Positions 1 to 8,728 of a stretch of 64,000 bases of DNA are shown one piece after another. The stretch spans positions 10,333 through 74,332 of the forward strand of contig CAZNWO010000002.1 of NCBI GenBank assembly GCA_964576585.1, read 5' to 3'. Each line of letters begins with the position of its first letter. The first letter of the stretch is position 1. A program made the position numbers and the translations under genes. Source of the stretch: GCA-2730975 sp964576585. GTDB taxonomy: Bacteria; Verrucomicrobiota; Verrucomicrobiia; Opitutales; Seribacteraceae. The notes below the pieces were generated by a model, which was not told where the DNA came from, searched no databases, and saw only the letters and a program-made list of their open reading frames with translations.

Positions 1-2
1 GT

Positions 3-377
3 TCGGGAGAAGTTCTTTCGCGGTTCGAGAAAGCAGGTTACGAGATCGTCGCTTGCAAGATGATTCACTTGGACGACGAGATTCTGAATCAGCACTACGC
101 TCACGTGGCCGATCTGCCTTTTTTTCCTGATATTGCCGGCTTCATGAGCTCTCGGCCCGTGATTGCGATGGTATTGAGCGGGCAAAACGTGATTGCAGGC
201 GTTCGTGAGATTCTCGGCCCAACCGATTCTGCATCTGCTCCCTCGGGTACAATTAGAGGGGATTTGGGGACCGACAAAATGAGGAATGTTGTTCATGCCT
301 CCGACGGGGAGGATAGTGCAAGGACTGAGATTGCTCGTTTCTTTTCTCCCGCCGAAGTGTTTAAGGTTTGCAACTAG
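3..377 (+). CDS. ndk: Nucleoside diphosphate kinase (3' part)
   Basis: Transfers the gamma phosphate from NTPs to NDPs through a phosphohistidine and keeps cytosolic nucleotide pools balanced. The reading frame is open at the left window edge and starts mid-protein (SGEVLSRFEKAGYEIVACKM), so the N-terminus is missing. The active-site segment NVVHASDGEDSA with its catalytic His is present, as are the RPVIAMVLSG and GTIRGDLG segments typical of the family. An internal ATG at 60 is not the start, because conserved sequence continues upstream of it. The stop lies in a CTAG that is shared tail to tail with the ispF stop on the other strand (374-377), leaving no room for a separate terminator. Confidence 0.95.
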   Translation, partial: SGEVLSRFEKAGYEIVACKMIHLDDEILNQHYAHVADLPFFPDIAGFMSSRPVIAMVLSGQNVIAGVREILGPTDSASAPSGTIRGDLGTDKMRNVVHASDGEDSARTEIARFFSPAEVFKVCN

Positions 378-871
378 TCCCGATTTTCTTCGCTGATCAA
401 GAGGCATACGGCATGCGCTGCAACGCCTTCTTTTTCTCCGATGCCTCCAATCCCTTCGTTCGTGGTGGCTTTTAAGCCGATTTCATCAGTAGTAACTTCA
501 AGTACCTCCGAGAGTCTCTGTTTCATTGCATCGACGTAAGGGGAAATCTTCGGTTCCTCCGCAATGATTGTAGCGTCGACGTTGCCCACCCGATACCCTC
601 TTTTTAGACATTCCTCGATTGCCTTCCGCAGGATAATCATGGAGTCCATGTCCTTTAGCTCGGGATCGTCGGGGGGGAACTGCCGCCCAATGTCGGGAAG
701 GCCCAAGGCCCCGAAAAGAGAGTCCGCCAGCGCATGGGTAAGACAGTCTGCGTCCGAATGGCCATCCAAACCTCTGTCGTGAATAATTTCGACCCCACCC
801 AAGATGAGTTTCCTGCCTGTAGCAAAGCGGTGGACATCGTAACCTTGACCGATTCTGAAGGGGGTCTTCAT
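374..871 (-). CDS. ispF: 2-C-methyl-D-erythritol 2,4-cyclodiphosphate synthase
   Basis: Cyclises CDP-methylerythritol 2-phosphate in the non-mevalonate isoprenoid pathway. The 165-aa length is normal for the family. The metal ligands are visible as D12 and H14 in GYDVHRF and H46 in the THALADSLFGA helix. I chose the ATG at 871 (MKTPFRIGQGYDVH) although the frame stays open for 72 more codons: the upstream residues are out-of-frame ispD sequence, and this ATG overlaps the ispD stop as ATGA. The gene is therefore translationally coupled to ispD, the usual ispDF arrangement. It is last in the pyrF-ispD-ispF unit and converges on ndk. Confidence 0.96.
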   Translation of the reverse strand: MKTPFRIGQGYDVHRFATGRKLILGGVEIIHDRGLDGHSDADCLTHALADSLFGALGLPDIGRQFPPDDPELKDMDSMIILRKAIEECLKRGYRVGNVDATIIAEEPKISPYVDAMKQRLSEVLEVTTDEIGLKATTNEGIGGIGEKEGVAAHAVCLLISEENRD

Positions 872-1575
872 GTCGTGCTTTTCGTCAGAAGGAATTCCAC
901 GTAATTCAAGTCGTCCGACGTTGTCACCTTTGGATTTGGGTAAGCCGGATTGATTAGCCTTACCGAACGCGCCAACAATTCCACCGCGCTGGTTTCGTCC
1001 GTAACCGGCAAGCTCTCCATCTTTGCTTTGCGCATTCCATCCAGCAGGAGGTCCTTTTGGAAGACTTGAGGGGTTTCCACGGCCCAAAGCATTTCTCTTC
1101 TCGCTGTCCCGCAGGTTTGAGGTTTGCTAGCGTGCATATCATCAATTTGCTTCAACGTGTCCTGCACTGGGCGACCAAGCGCCGCCGCTCCCTCTTCGAC
1201 GGCATGCTCGAGAAGTTCGACAAGGCTGTCGGGTTGAATCATTGGCCTGGCGCAATCATGCACAAATATGATTTTGGTTTCCTCGGGAATCCTTGACAAT
1301 GCATTCCGGACGGAATCCCTGCGCTCTTGCCCACCCTTGACCCAGATCACTTTTCGTGGACGAGGATTCAGTTTCTCTGTTTCCTCGGAGAGCAGATCCT
1401 TCTGCAGTGAGTCCCTGTAGGTGATGATCCATGTATCCGCTACGTTGGCTTCGAGAAAGGCTTCAAGGCAACGAAGGAATAGCGTCTTTTGGTTAACTTC
1501 GACAAGAACTTTGTCCGGCACGCACTCTTTCATGCGAGCGCCTTTGCCGGCTGCCAGCAAAATCGCGGCGTTCAT
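868..1575 (-). CDS. ispD: 2-C-methyl-D-erythritol 4-phosphate cytidylyltransferase
   Basis: Couples CTP to methylerythritol 4-phosphate, the third step of the MEP pathway, and hands its product to IspE. The protein is 235 aa, the expected size. It opens with the nucleotidyltransferase signature AILLAAGKGARM and carries VHDCARPMI, the family's substrate-binding segment. Both ends are coupled: its ATG overlaps the pyrF stop as ATGA (1572-1575) and its stop overlaps the ispF start. IspE, which uses the product, is encoded 0.8 kb away on the opposite strand, so three consecutive MEP enzymes lie together here. Confidence 0.95.
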   Translation of the reverse strand: MNAAILLAAGKGARMKECVPDKVLVEVNQKTLFLRCLEAFLEANVADTWIITYRDSLQKDLLSEETEKLNPRPRKVIWVKGGQERRDSVRNALSRIPEETKIIFVHDCARPMIQPDSLVELLEHAVEEGAAALGRPVQDTLKQIDDMHASKPQTCGTARREMLWAVETPQVFQKDLLLDGMRKAKMESLPVTDETSAVELLARSVRLINPAYPNPKVTTSDDLNYVEFLLTKSTT

Positions 1576-2297
1576 TGTTCGGAGGTATTCTTCGCTTCTT
1601 GCAGTTCGGACTTGATGTTAGCAAGTGCTTCCGAAGGATTTTCCGCTGCAAGAATTGGTCGCCCTATTACTAAGAAGTCAGCTCCTGCTTCAGCCGCTTG
1701 GAAGGGTGTCATGACCCTGCTTTGGTCGTCGAGAGAAGCTCCCGTTGGTCTTATGCCCGGACTTACGAGCGTGGTGTCGATTGGAAGAGAACTGCGAAGC
1801 GTTCGTATTTCCCACGGAGAGCATACGATGCCCTTTGCCCCTGCATTCGCCGAAAGTGTTGCGAGGTTTTGAACCTGTTTCTCGGGCGAGTTTGGGACGC
1901 CAAGTGCTCGAAGGGTTTCCTCGTCCATGGATGTCAGCACTGTGACCGCTAGCAAGGTGGCTTCGGGGAGAACTTCCCGCATGGTCTTGGAGCATCGCTC
2001 AATCGCCACAGGTCCAGCCGTAGCATGAATCGTGAGCATTGAGACGGGCAATTCCCCTAAGCTCACGATTGCCTTGGCCATTGTGTTCGGGATGTCGTGA
2101 AGTTTGAGATCGAGAAAAACTTTCTTTCCTCTGGAGTGCAGTTCGCGAACGAAGTCGGGACCATCCCTCAAGTAGGTCTGCAGACCGATCTTTACCCAGT
2201 TCAATTCCTCTCCAACGGCATCAAGAAGAATTTCCGCCCTTTTTCTGGACTCAACGTCCAAGGCAAGGATCACGTCGGGATTTTCATTTTCAGGCAT
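1572..2297 (-). CDS. pyrF: Orotidine 5'-phosphate decarboxylase
   Basis: Decarboxylates OMP to UMP, the last step of de novo pyrimidine synthesis. The 241-aa protein shows the catalytic tetrad segment LDLKLHDIPNT, the early VILALDVES strand and the phosphate-binding SPGIRPTGA loop of the (beta-alpha)8 fold. It is the first gene of the pyrF-ispD-ispF unit, with a 4-nt overlap to ispD. It is divergent from ispE across about 90 bp (2298-2390) that must hold both promoters; I could not pick convincing -10 and -35 boxes there. Confidence 0.95.
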   Translation of the reverse strand: MPENENPDVILALDVESRKRAEILLDAVGEELNWVKIGLQTYLRDGPDFVRELHSRGKKVFLDLKLHDIPNTMAKAIVSLGELPVSMLTIHATAGPVAIERCSKTMREVLPEATLLAVTVLTSMDEETLRALGVPNSPEKQVQNLATLSANAGAKGIVCSPWEIRTLRSSLPIDTTLVSPGIRPTGASLDDQSRVMTPFQAAEAGADFLVIGRPILAAENPSEALANIKSELQEAKNTSEQ

Positions 2298-2390
2298 AAA
2301 GGCTAAGCATTTATTGTTAGGGCGTTTTTCGGCAAACGTTTATTTCTATTCGCTGTCTTGTTTGATTATCCCTAAGTTGAGCATTTGCCT

Positions 2391-3287
2391 ATGAGAAAAG
2401 GAATCCGAAGCGTCAGCGTTTTCTCCCCTGCAAAGTTGAATTTGTTTCTCGCCGTTACCGGTAAGCGTGAGGATGGTTTTCATAATCTTATGTCTCTGGT
2501 GTCATTGGTTGGAATGGGAGATGTGGTTACTCTTTGTCCTGATGAAGATGAGGAGGTCCTGGAATGTAGCTGCGATCACACTCTCGTCCCCGACGGCATG
2601 GATAACCTCGCGGCAAAAGCTGCGGAGGGGTGGTTCCGACTGGCAGGAAGACGCCAAGGAGTCCGTATTCGCATCCACAAGCGAATTCCTGTCGGAGGGG
2701 GGTTGGGAGGTGGCAGCTCTAATGCCGTCGCAGTGCTTAAGGGTTTGAACCTCTTGGCGGAAAAGCCTCTGCCGGAGAAGCTTCTTTCAGAGTTGGCCGC
2801 GACCTTGGGCTCCGATTGCCCTTTGTTTCTGGCGAATAGTCCTTGTTTGATCGAGGGTAGGGGAGAACTGGTCGAGGACCTGCTCCCGATGGCTTCAGCC
2901 CGAGTTTCAGGTCGAAAGGTTTTGCTTTTCGCACCCAAGTTGAGCATCTCCGCCGCAGAAGCTTTTTCGGCCTTGCGTTCCGAATTCGGTGATTTTTCTG
3001 TATCTGATAGAGCTCACGGGAAGGTTCGCTCTTGGCTGGACGGCAACGACACTCTCGAATCCATCTTGGGGAATGACCTTGAACGGTCCGTCTTTCGCAA
3101 ATACCCCGGCATTGGCATCCTGTTGGAGGAATTGCGTGAGCGTTTCGACTGGTCTTGTGGAATGAGCGGCAGCGGTTCTTGCTGTTTTGCACTTCTTCCC
3201 GAGGATTCTACCACCGATGAGGGCAAGGAAGTGATTTGGTCTGCTTGGGGGAGAGGTTGTTTCATTTGGGAGACGGTCTTAGTCTGA
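2391..3287 (+). CDS. ispE: 4-diphosphocytidyl-2-C-methyl-D-erythritol kinase
   Basis: GHMP-family kinase that phosphorylates CDP-methylerythritol, placing it between IspD and IspF in isoprenoid synthesis. The N-terminal FSPAKLNLFLAV motif and the ATP-binding loop VGGGLGGGSSNAV are both clear, and the third GHMP motif is seen late as GMSGSGSCCFAL. I start it at the ATG at 2391 (298 aa); an in-frame TTG two codons earlier is less likely. No strong Shine-Dalgarno sequence is visible upstream. It is transcribed alone, divergent from pyrF, and is followed by ptsI after a 70-bp gap. Confidence 0.93.
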   Translation: MRKGIRSVSVFSPAKLNLFLAVTGKREDGFHNLMSLVSLVGMGDVVTLCPDEDEEVLECSCDHTLVPDGMDNLAAKAAEGWFRLAGRRQGVRIRIHKRIPVGGGLGGGSSNAVAVLKGLNLLAEKPLPEKLLSELAATLGSDCPLFLANSPCLIEGRGELVEDLLPMASARVSGRKVLLFAPKLSISAAEAFSALRSEFGDFSVSDRAHGKVRSWLDGNDTLESILGNDLERSVFRKYPGIGILLEELRERFDWSCGMSGSGSCCFALLPEDSTTDEGKEVIWSAWGRGCFIWETVLV

Positions 3288-3360
3288 ACTTAGTTTTTTG
3301 TGGCGAAAGAGAGTAATCTGGCTCATAATGTAGCCTGAGTTTTCAAGCTTTTCCCTAATC

Positions 3361-5133
3361 ATGCCTGAAGAAAACCAACGAAAGGAGCTCGTGCTCCATG
3401 GCATTGCCGCATCTCCGGGTGTAGCTCATGGGCCTGCATTCCTGTTCGTGCATGGAGAGGTGGAAGTCCCCAAGTATGCCGTTTCCGCAGATAGCCAGGA
3501 TGCGGAAATCAAGCGTTTCGAGGAGGCTCTGCTTCTCACTCGTCAGCAAATTGAGCGGATTCGATCCGATGTCGCTGAAAACCTTGGAGAAGAAGAGGCC
3601 GCCATTTTCGATGCGCATGTGCTTGTTCTTGAGGACCAAGCCCTGATCGACGATGTGGTTGAGCAAATTCGCGAGACCGGAGACAACGTCGAGCAGTGTC
3701 TGCATCGAGTCTCCCTGCGTTACCTGAAGTTCTTCGACCAGTTGTCCGATCAGTACTTGCGGGAAAGGGCTTCCGATCTCCGCGACGTCATGCGTAGGCT
3801 CTTACATAATCTCTTGGGCGCCACCGCTTCGGGTACTGCTTTTCTAGACGAACCCAGGGTCTTGGCGGCAGATGACCTTACGCCTTCCGATGCTGCGTCC
3901 TTGGATCGAGAAAAGATCCTGGGAATAGCCACAGATGGTGGAGGCCGCACAAGCCATGCTGTCATCATGGCTCGATCAAGTGAGATTCCCGCCGTGGTCG
4001 GTGTGCGCGGACTGACCGCCGAGTTGAGAGATGGAGACGTTCTTTTGCTTGATGGTTTTGAGGGAACGGTGGTGGTCAATCCTTCCCCACAGACACTTTA
4101 TCGCTACGGAAAGGTAAGCCTTCGACGCAAGAGACTTCGAGCTCTAATCAAAGAGGAGAGTTCTCTTCCTGCAGGGACTTCCGATGGGCACGACCTAGTC
4201 GTTATGGCCAATGCAGATTCCCCCGAGGAAGTCCGGCGATCCGTACGAAAAGGTGCGGCCGGCGTAGGATTATTTCGCACCGAGGCTCTTTTCCTACGAA
4301 GCAGATCGATGCCGTCCGAGGAAGAACAGTTCGAACACTACAAGGCGGTGGTGGAAGGAGCCGATTCCCTTCCGGTTACCATTCGCACCTTAGATTTGGG
4401 CGGAGACAAAATCATCGATGGATCTTCGGAATTCAAGGAAGGAAATCCTTTCATGGGTTTTCGCGCCATTCGATACTGCCTTCGGAACGTCGATGTTTTT
4501 CTCGCTCAACTTCGGGCGATTCTCCGGGCAAGCGACCATGGCAAGGTGCGGATTATGTTTCCCATGGTCAGTGGTGTTGGAGAGATTCTGTCTGCAGGCA
4601 AGCTCGTTGAAGAAGCCAAGGCGCAATTGAGGGACAAAGGTCAATCTTTTGATCCCGATACTCCCATCGGTTGCATGATCGAGACTCCCTCGGCCGTTAC
4701 CATTTGCGACTTCTTGGCTGACCATGTCGATTTCTTCAGCATCGGTACAAATGACCTTGTTCAATACATGCTGGCCGTGGACCGCATCAACAACCAGATT
4801 GCTTACCTTTACGAACCTCATCATCCTGCAGTCCTGCGCTCATTAATGCATGTCTGTAAGGTGGGCAGCGAAAAGGATGTGGAAGTCGCCGTTTGCGGAG
4901 AGATTGCAGGTGACATACATTACTTGCCCTTGCTTATGGGACTCGGCGTTAGGGAACTGAGCATGGCTTCAGCTTTAATCTCCGAGGTGAAGTTCTTCTC
5001 TCGACGTTTCTCCTTGGGAGAAGCGCGTGAACTCAAGGATGAGGTGCTGAAGATGTCACGACCGTCGCAAATCCTCAAGCGTATCAAGAGCTTTCACGAC
5101 GACAAAATGGCAGATTTAAGCTTGGGGGATTGA
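3361..5133 (+). CDS. ptsI: PTS enzyme I (phosphoenolpyruvate-protein phosphotransferase)
   Basis: Takes phosphate from PEP and passes it to HPr at the head of the phosphotransferase system. The 590-aa length is standard. Domains in order are the N-terminal HPr-binding helical domain (about 1-145), the phosphohistidine domain with H199 in GGGRTSHAVIMA, and the C-terminal PEP-binding barrel with DLGGDK, MIETPSAV, SIGTNDLVQYML and the catalytic Cys in VCGEIAGD. Its partner ptsH lies immediately downstream but on the opposite strand, so the usual ptsHI operon is broken into a convergent pair. No enzyme II gene lies in the window, so whether it drives sugar uptake or only regulation is open. Confidence 0.95.
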   Translation: MPEENQRKELVLHGIAASPGVAHGPAFLFVHGEVEVPKYAVSADSQDAEIKRFEEALLLTRQQIERIRSDVAENLGEEEAAIFDAHVLVLEDQALIDDVVEQIRETGDNVEQCLHRVSLRYLKFFDQLSDQYLRERASDLRDVMRRLLHNLLGATASGTAFLDEPRVLAADDLTPSDAASLDREKILGIATDGGGRTSHAVIMARSSEIPAVVGVRGLTAELRDGDVLLLDGFEGTVVVNPSPQTLYRYGKVSLRRKRLRALIKEESSLPAGTSDGHDLVVMANADSPEEVRRSVRKGAAGVGLFRTEALFLRSRSMPSEEEQFEHYKAVVEGADSLPVTIRTLDLGGDKIIDGSSEFKEGNPFMGFRAIRYCLRNVDVFLAQLRAILRASDHGKVRIMFPMVSGVGEILSAGKLVEEAKAQLRDKGQSFDPDTPIGCMIETPSAVTICDFLADHVDFFSIGTNDLVQYMLAVDRINNQIAYLYEPHHPAVLRSLMHVCKVGSEKDVEVAVCGEIAGDIHYLPLLMGLGVRELSMASALISEVKFFSRRFSLGEARELKDEVLKMSRPSQILKRIKSFHDDKMADLSLGD

Positions 5134-5157
5134 TCCGGCTAAACCAGCAGGAGAGCC

Positions 5158-5442
5158 TTACTCATCCTGGAAGTTGTTCCTGAAAAGCGTGGTCATTTCC
5201 TCCTTTAGCGATTCCGTGTCCTTACAGTCGGCATGAATGGTTAGTTTCGTACCTTTTGCAGCAGCCAGCATCATGATCCCCATGATACTTTTGCCGTTTA
5301 CCCGTTCACCGTCCTTTTCCAGCCACACCTCTCCTTCGTATTTGTTTGCTATGCGAACGATCATGGCTGCGGGGCGTGCATGCACTCCCAACTGGTTCGA
5401 AACTTCCAGCTCGAATTTAAGGCTTTGGTCACTCACTTGCAC
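5158..5442 (-). CDS. ptsH: Phosphocarrier protein HPr
   Basis: Small phosphocarrier that accepts phosphate from enzyme I. The active-site His is in LGVHARPAA (about residue 21). The Ser that HPr kinase would modify is in NGKSIMGIMMLAA, so regulation through HprK is possible; that is known for the family and inferred here. The start is uncertain. A frame opening at 5517 would add 25 residues of low-quality hydrophobic sequence overlapping the end of pgpA. I prefer the GTG at 5442, giving 94 aa, close to the usual HPr size. It is convergent with ptsI, with 24 bp between the stops, and follows pgpA on the same strand. Confidence 0.88.
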   Translation of the reverse strand: MQVSDQSLKFELEVSNQLGVHARPAAMIVRIANKYEGEVWLEKDGERVNGKSIMGIMMLAAAKGTKLTIHADCKDTESLKEEMTTLFRNNFQDE

Positions 5443-5482
5443 CGATTTGGAGGCGAAAGGCGAAAAAAGACAAAGAAAAAGT

Positions 5483-6004
5483 TCAAGAAAAAATCCACAG
5501 ACAGATACCGGCGACAAAAGCAGCGGCTAAATCGTCGGCAACGATCCCGAGTCCTCCGTGAAGACTTTGGAGCTTCTTGATTCCAATTGGTTTCGTAACG
5601 TCGAAGAGCCTGAAAAGAATAAAGCCACTAGCAATAAGAAGCAGAATTCCGCCATCCTGAAGATGCCCGGAACCTGTCAGTATCCAAGGTGTACCCAAGA
5701 AAACCAATGGCTGAGCGACGAATTCGTCCAGTATTATCTCGCCTGGGTCCCTTTTTCCAAGAAGTTTCTCGGCTTTTCCGCAAATCGGTATTGAAAGTAG
5801 CGCAAGGCAACCGAATCCAAGCAGAATCTCTAGACCATTCAGCGAAGTCCATTGCAATAGGGCCACGAATGCAAGGAGCCCGAATAACGAACCAAAAGTT
5901 CCCGGTGCCGGTAGCTTTGCGCCAATTGGGCCAAGCGTGGCTAAAGCGATGATTAGGTTTCTTGGGGAAAGAATTGAGAGTTCTCGGTTTGTCCGAGTTG
6001 TCAT
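5483..6004 (-). CDS. pgpA: Phosphatidylglycerophosphatase A
   Basis: Removes the terminal phosphate of phosphatidylglycerophosphate to give phosphatidylglycerol at the inner membrane. The 173-aa protein has the family signatures LPAPGTFGSLFG near the N-terminus, RDPGEIILDEFVA with the acidic catalytic residues, and FRLFDVTKPIGI, plus several hydrophobic membrane segments. I chose the ATG at 6004, which overlaps the pgsA stop by one base (TAATG); a longer frame from 6043 runs into pgsA. The pgsA-pgpA order puts the two consecutive steps of phosphatidylglycerol synthesis in one operon, with ptsH following. Confidence 0.93.
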   Translation of the reverse strand: MTTRTNRELSILSPRNLIIALATLGPIGAKLPAPGTFGSLFGLLAFVALLQWTSLNGLEILLGFGCLALLSIPICGKAEKLLGKRDPGEIILDEFVAQPLVFLGTPWILTGSGHLQDGGILLLIASGFILFRLFDVTKPIGIKKLQSLHGGLGIVADDLAAAFVAGICLWIFS

Positions 6005-6615
6005 TAGGCTTCGTTCTCCGTTAGGATTGCCCAGTGCTTGCAAAGATAAACTATGCCTGAAAAAACCGTCAGGACAGTGGCTAGTAACAACGAGGCGTCG
6101 GCAGCAGTGGAGACGAATTCATGGAGAGGTTCGCGCAAGCCTTCGGGCAGAAGGTTCCAAAGGTCGTCCAGCAGTGTGATTTCAATGAGGAAGAGGCTGA
6201 TGCAGACGATTTGTACCACGGTTTTGACCTTTCCCACCTTTTCCGCAGCCAAAGTTACTCCTTTGCCCGAAGCAACGAGACGCAATCCCGTTATCAAGAG
6301 TTCCCTGGACAGGATGAGTAAAACCGGAAAGAGAGCCCATCGATCCACAATTTGCAAGGCGAGAAAGCTGACGAACATTCCAAGGGTGAGAACTTTGTCT
6401 GAAAGGGCGTCCATGAATTTCCCAAAGTCGGAGACTTGTCCCATTTTTCTGGCCATCCATCCGTCGAGCCAGTCGGTCATGGCCGCAAAAAGAAAGACGC
6501 ACAGAGCGATCGTTCTGGACCAAGGCGGTGCGTTTTCGGCATCTAGGAACAGGAAGCCGATTACAACCAGCATGAGAGGTATGCGGGACAGTGTTATCAG
6601 GTTTGGGAAATTCAT
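6004..6615 (-). CDS. pgsA: CDP-diacylglycerol-glycerol-3-phosphate phosphatidyltransferase
   Basis: Integral membrane enzyme that joins glycerol 3-phosphate to CDP-diacylglycerol, the committed step to phosphatidylglycerol. The CDP-alcohol phosphatidyltransferase motif is complete: DWLDGWMARKMG followed by FGKFMDALSD gives the four metal-binding Asp residues with family spacing. I start at the ATG at 6615 (MNFPNLITLSRIP, 203 aa), because that opening is typical of PgsA and a GGAG Shine-Dalgarno sits a few bases upstream. The frame is open for 15 more codons. Its stop overlaps the pgpA start, and it is divergent from coaD. Confidence 0.94.
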   Translation of the reverse strand: MNFPNLITLSRIPLMLVVIGFLFLDAENAPPWSRTIALCVFLFAAMTDWLDGWMARKMGQVSDFGKFMDALSDKVLTLGMFVSFLALQIVDRWALFPVLLILSRELLITGLRLVASGKGVTLAAEKVGKVKTVVQIVCISLFLIEITLLDDLWNLLPEGLREPLHEFVSTAADASLLLATVLTVFSGIVYLCKHWAILTENEA

Positions 6616-6724
6616 TAATTTCTCCAGACATCCTTTCCCCTTGATTCGGGTTTCCTGCAAGACTTTTCCGCCTTGGTAGTCGACACTCTTCGAGTTTTCT
6701 CATAGTTTGTCCCTCAATCCTTAC

Positions 6725-7234
6725 GTGAAGACCGCGATTTATCCCGGAACCTTTGATCCGATCACCAATGGACATCTAGATGTTCTTTCTCGTGCGTGCA
6801 GGTTGTTTGATCGAGTTGTCGTCGCCATCGCCGAGGTGAATTCCGACAAGAACGTTACCTTCGACATTCAGGAAAGAATCAGCTTGGTCGAGGAGAACTT
6901 GGGCGATTTTCCTGCCGTATCCGTAGTTCCTTTCGACTGTCTGCTTGTAGACTTGGCCGTGGAGTTGAATGCTCAAGTCATTGTTCGCGGACTTAGGGCG
7001 GTCTCCGATTTCGAGTACGAGTTCCAGATGGCCCAGATGAACCGTCACCTCGATGCAAGCATCGAAACCATTTTCCTTATGCCGAGCGAGAAGTACTTCT
7101 ATACCAGTTCGAAGTTGATCAAACAGGTTCATCTTGGAGGAGAGCGAGAAACCGAGCTTGTTCCCCAAAACGTTCTGAAAGCGCTTAGCTGCTTGAGGGA
7201 GAATGGTTCCATAGGGGAATCTTCGGACCAGTGA
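6725..7234 (+). CDS. coaD: Phosphopantetheine adenylyltransferase
   Basis: Adenylates 4'-phosphopantetheine to dephospho-CoA, the penultimate step of coenzyme A synthesis. The nucleotidyltransferase T-x-G-H signature appears as YPGTFDPITNGHLDV at the very N-terminus, and the ADP-binding RGLRAVSDFEYEFQMA and the late SSKLIKQV segments match the family. I start it at the GTG at 6725 (VKTAIYPGTF, 169 aa), as CoaD proteins normally begin right at this strand. A TTG at 6707 is the alternative. No Shine-Dalgarno is obvious for either. The stop overlaps the next gene as GTGA. Confidence 0.94.
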   Translation: MKTAIYPGTFDPITNGHLDVLSRACRLFDRVVVAIAEVNSDKNVTFDIQERISLVEENLGDFPAVSVVPFDCLLVDLAVELNAQVIVRGLRAVSDFEYEFQMAQMNRHLDASIETIFLMPSEKYFYTSSKLIKQVHLGGERETELVPQNVLKALSCLRENGSIGESSDQ

Positions 7235-8577
7235 CTGACTCCGGCAATAACGGCGCGTCCAGTCGAGATAGATCCACCTTCGGGGTGGTCTTCCTCACCA
7301 TTTTTCTGGATATGGTCGGTTTCTCCGTCATTTTTCCACTTTTTCCGGATATGCTCGATCACTACTTGAAGGTAGAGGAACTCCGTGGCGGCGGCATGTT
7401 GAACGACTTCGTGAATTCCATTCGAGGGTCAGGTTATTCCAGCGACAATACCAGCTTCCGGATCGAAACCGTAATCTTCGGCGGATGTCTGGGTACGCTC
7501 TTTGCAGTGCTTCAATTCCTGTTCGCTCCCCTCTGGGGACGCTGGTCCGATCGAGTTGGGCGTCGGCGGGTACTCCTCATCAGCGTCAGTGGAACGGTTC
7601 TTGGTTACTTCATTTGGATTTTTGCAGGAAACTTTTGGGTTTTGGTTCTCTCTCGATTAGTTGGCGGGATTGCCAGTGGAAACTTGTCCGTTGCCACGGC
7701 GGCGATTGCCGACGTGACACCTCGAAAAGAGCGTGCCAAGGGCATGGCGATCGTTGGTATTGCATTTGGTTTGGGATTCATCCTCGGTCCTGCCATTGGT
7801 GGATTTTCCCCTGCTCTCGACCTTGCAGGGGATATGTCCGAAGCCAGCTTCTTCGGCCTAAATCCCTTTTCGGTTCCCGCCATCGGAAGCTTTGGGTTGG
7901 CCTCGTTGAACTTGCTCTGGTTGTTCCTTCGTTTCAAGGAAACCCTGCCCGAGGAAAAGCGAGAAAAAAATGCCACAATTAGGCCCGGAATCTTTCAGCT
8001 CGGGAAGGTGGAAAATTCCGCCGTCAAGTTATCTTGTCTTTCCTATTTGTTTTACATGATCTCTTTCAGCGGAATGGAATTTACCCTTACTTTTCTTGCG
8101 GTCGAACGATTCGAGTACACTCCGCGAGACAATGCCTTGATGTTTACTTTCATCGGTCTAACCTTGATCGTTGCTCAAGGTTTCTTCGTTAGACGGCTTG
8201 CAGGACCTTTGGGAGAGAGGAAGTTGGCGTTCTTCGGGATTTTCATGGGTATCATCGCTTTTTACCTGATCGCCAAATCATCCTCCGGCGATGCCGGCGC
8301 CGACTTTTTCGTCGGCTTGTTGCTCATGTCCGCAGGCGTGGCCTTCATCAGTCCAACTCTCACGGCCCTTACTTCCCTTTATTCGAGCGAGTCGAGCCAA
8401 GGTTTCCATTTGGGGGTCTTTCGTTCCTCGGGATCTTTGGCTCGCGCCGTAGGTCCATTGCTCGCCGGCTTTGTCTATTTTGAGTTTGGCTCTTCTGTCG
8501 CTTATCTCGGTGGAGCTTGCTTGCTGTTCATTCCGGCTTTGATTCTCGTATGGGTTCCGCAGCCATCCACGGATTGA
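7231..8577 (+). CDS. Major facilitator superfamily transporter, TetA-like
   Basis: A 448-aa integral membrane protein with about twelve hydrophobic segments. The loop 2-3 signature of MFS drug antiporters is present as GRWSDRVGRRRVLL, and the segment FLDMVGFSVIFPLFPDM resembles the start of the TetA/MdtG-like group. The substrate cannot be read from the sequence; drug or small-metabolite export is a family-level inference. One unusual feature is a hydrophilic insertion of about 45 residues between helices 1 and 2 (HYLKVEELRGGGMLNDFV and onward). It starts with GTG overlapping the coaD stop, so it is probably translated from the coaD message. Confidence 0.85.
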   Translation: MTDSGNNGASSRDRSTFGVVFLTIFLDMVGFSVIFPLFPDMLDHYLKVEELRGGGMLNDFVNSIRGSGYSSDNTSFRIETVIFGGCLGTLFAVLQFLFAPLWGRWSDRVGRRRVLLISVSGTVLGYFIWIFAGNFWVLVLSRLVGGIASGNLSVATAAIADVTPRKERAKGMAIVGIAFGLGFILGPAIGGFSPALDLAGDMSEASFFGLNPFSVPAIGSFGLASLNLLWLFLRFKETLPEEKREKNATIRPGIFQLGKVENSAVKLSCLSYLFYMISFSGMEFTLTFLAVERFEYTPRDNALMFTFIGLTLIVAQGFFVRRLAGPLGERKLAFFGIFMGIIAFYLIAKSSSGDAGADFFVGLLLMSAGVAFISPTLTALTSLYSSESSQGFHLGVFRSSGSLARAVGPLLAGFVYFEFGSSVAYLGGACLLFIPALILVWVPQPSTD

Positions 8578-8661
8578 GTGTGAGGTGATGTCGCTTGTTT
8601 TCCAATGTGAGGATTTCTCTCGCCTTTCGATTGGAATTCATTACCTAGGTGGAGTCTGTTG

Positions 8662-8667
8662 TATAAT
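8662..8667 (+). promoter_or_regulatory. Possible -10 box for the long greA gene
   Basis: An exact TATAAT lies 62 bp upstream of the greA ATG, in an otherwise gene-free 150-bp stretch. No good -35 hexamer sits at 16-18 bp: the best TTGxxx-like match, TTGGAA at 8631, is 25 bp away. A small hairpin (GAGCC-AATA-GGCTC, about 8690-8703) follows it. The assignment is tentative. Confidence 0.3.
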
Positions 8668-8728
8668 TTTTGCGATTATTTTTCTCATTCGAGCCAATAG
8701 GCTCAAATCCATCAGTTAATCACTCGAC

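Noticed and set aside
872..1087. Possible 72-residue N-terminal extension of IspF
   Set aside because: The extra residues are the shifted frame of ispD, IspF proteins start at the GYDVH strand, and the ATG at 871 overlaps the ispD stop as ATGA.
5443..5517. Longer HPr starting at 5517 with a hydrophobic leader
   Set aside because: HPr is cytosolic and about 90 aa; the leader overlaps the pgpA coding end and looks like shifted-frame sequence.
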